A DNA stretch of 64,000 bases from CAWDMC01 sp963803295 (lineage in GTDB: Bacteria; Acidobacteriota; Terriglobia; UBA7540). Under the pieces are notes generated by a model. That model was given only the letters and a program-made list of their open reading frames with translations. It was not told where the DNA came from and ran no database searches. The stretch's first letter is position 1, and every line of letters starts with the position of its first letter. Location of the stretch: positions 638,551 to 702,550 of the forward strand of contig CAWDMC010000023.1 in the NCBI GenBank assembly GCA_963803295.1, read 5' to 3'. Below, piece by piece: positions 63,148-64,000 of this stretch. Made by a program: the position numbers and the translations under genes.

Positions 63148-64000
63148 ATGCCCGCACTTTCATTTGATGAAGTGTTCAAGAAGGTCGGAAAACTCGCTAC
63201 GACCTTTCAAGAAAACGAAGCCCGCTACATTTCCGCCGAATACCAAGAGGCGGAAGTGCGCAAGGACTTCATTGACAAATTCTTTACCGCGCTGGGCTGG
63301 GACGTAAATCACGACATACAAACCAACCCCTACGAACAGGAAGTTAAGGTCGAACCATCCGTCTTGGCTGGAGGCCAAACCAACGCCGTGCCGATTACGC
63401 CTTCCACCTAGCTCCGCGCTACCGCGACGTTCGATTCTTCGTCGAAGCAAAGAAGCCCCACGGCGACATTGCCACCGCCGACAACTACTTCCAGACGATA
63501 CGATACGGCTGGAACAGTCAGACACCATTAGCCGTGCTCACGGACTTTAACCAATTCCAGGTGCTTGACTGCCGATACAAGCCCAACATCGACACTGCGC
63601 TTATCCGCTATGTTGCCAAGTACCATTATAGCGAGTACAGCGACCTCAAGAAGTTCGCTGAGATTTACTGGCTTTTCTCTCGCGAAGCTGTGGCCGACGG
63701 CTCACTGGAGAAACGCGCCAACGAATTGCCCAAGCCGCGTGGAAAAGCCGTCCAACACGGGTTGTTCCCAGGCGGCTACCAAAGCATCGACGAATCTTTC
63801 CTCAAAGAACTCGACGAGTACCGCGCCGCCCTCGCGCGCACGTTCAAAAGCAAGAATCCCAAGCTCGACGGTGAAGACCTCACCGAACTTACCCAGCGCA
63901 CCCTTGACCGCCTCGTTTTCCTTCGGTTCCTTGAGGACAGGAGCATCGAACCACAGCGCCTCATCGATTACTTCGGGGAGAGAGGGACCGCATGGGATGA
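63148..64000 (+). CDS. Type IIG-like restriction enzyme/methyltransferase, N-terminal part, one frameshift, runs off the edge
   Basis: N-terminal nuclease region of a combined restriction-modification protein. ATG 63148: MPALSFDEVFKKVGKLATTF, then ISAEYQEAEVRKDFIDKFFTALGWDVNHD. The frame shifts near 63385-63392 (frame 1 to frame 3), continuing ADYAFHLAPRYRDVRFFVEAKKPHGDI with the PD-(D/E)xK residues (D-Y-A-F, then E-A-K). NYFQTIRYGWNSQTPLAVLTDF and ELTQRTLDRLVFLRFLEDR follow. The methyltransferase domain lies beyond 64000. Divergent from the Panacea operon; likely defence cargo of the element. Confidence 0.8.

Larger units (their letters stand above)
54199..64000. mobile_element. Integrative conjugative/mobilisable element beside tRNA-Arg (right end outside window)
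   Basis: The region from the tRNA to the edge carries a tyrosine integrase and an excisionase-like gene next to the tRNA, followed by zinc-ribbon, ICMT-like, primase, VirB11/CpaF ATPase and MobF relaxase genes in one translationally coupled minus-strand operon, then a Panacea-type three-gene operon and a restriction enzyme. This is the gene set of an ICE or mobilisable island. The mating-pore genes and coupling protein are not in view; they may lie right of 64000. No duplicate of the tRNA end is found inside the window. Confidence 0.85.

Noticed and set aside
1..64000. CRISPR array or cas genes
   Set aside because: No regularly spaced repeats and no Cas-like protein were found on either strand.
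1..64000. rRNA operon or additional tRNAs
   Set aside because: Only tRNA-Arg at 54122 has a full cloverleaf; no rRNA-like conserved segment was seen.

Overview
The window reads as chromosomal DNA of a GC-rich, free-living bacterium. I infer Acidobacteriota (Terriglobia-like, probably from an environmental assembly). The grounds are family content: a DUF2277 protein, a small secreted DUF5818-like protein, a secreted HExxH protein, a Tat-exported TIM-barrel isomerase, a CcmI-like zinc-ribbon protein inside a System I cytochrome c maturation operon, and dense lipopolysaccharide-type glycosyltransferase clusters. No 16S gene is present, so this assignment is inference.

Layout. 1-2267: end of a respiratory formate dehydrogenase operon (Fe-S subunit, cytochrome b subunit, FdhE). 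2.5-9.6 kb: housekeeping and stress genes (DUF2277, RarA, SpoU-type RNA methyltransferase, a trehalose-6-phosphate synthase fused to a membrane sensor module, a secreted protein, Ada). 9.7-15.4 kb: a minus-strand polysaccharide operon (O-antigen ligase-like, MurJ-like flippase, GT4, polyprenyl-phosphate sugar transferase). 15.5-22 kb: aldo/keto reductase, two TIM-barrel isomerases, a PrsW-type membrane protease, a secreted metalloprotease-like protein. 22.2-37.6 kb: a second surface-polymer region with an HprK-like kinase and nucleotidyltransferase pair, two GT4 enzymes, a Wzx-type flippase, four SAM methyltransferases and three radical-SAM enzymes. 37.6-38.4 kb: gene-poor, with an integrase fossil. 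38.4-43.8 kb: ATP-grasp enzyme, then YaiO-like TPR/beta-barrel, PIG-L deacetylase and a GT2 synthase carrying an unexpected C-terminal glycosidase-like domain. 44.0-53.7 kb: beta-carbonic anhydrase and a ccm operon (ccmE, F, H, I-like, A, B, C, D) that also contains a DUF2971 gene, a coiled-coil gene and a carboxypeptidase-regulatory-like protein. 54.1 kb to the right edge: an integrated conjugative or mobilisable element next to tRNA-Arg (integrase, excisionase, RepB-type primase, VirB11/CpaF ATPase, MobF relaxase, a Panacea-domain toxin-antitoxin-like operon, and the start of a restriction enzyme). Its far end lies outside the window.

At least a dozen otherwise well-conserved genes are broken by single-base shifts, often in short homopolymers (fdoH-like, SAM methyltransferase, wzx, yaiO-like, GT2, ccmA, ccmF, integrase, zinc-ribbon gene, relaxase, restriction enzyme). 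Such breaks in essential-looking operons suggest uncorrected long-read error more than decay. I give the reconstructed gene spans and mark each shift.

The most interesting items are the YaiO/PIG-L/GT2-hydrolase exopolysaccharide module, the membrane-sensor trehalose-6-phosphate synthase, the Panacea operon on the element, and the three direct repeats beside the integrase.
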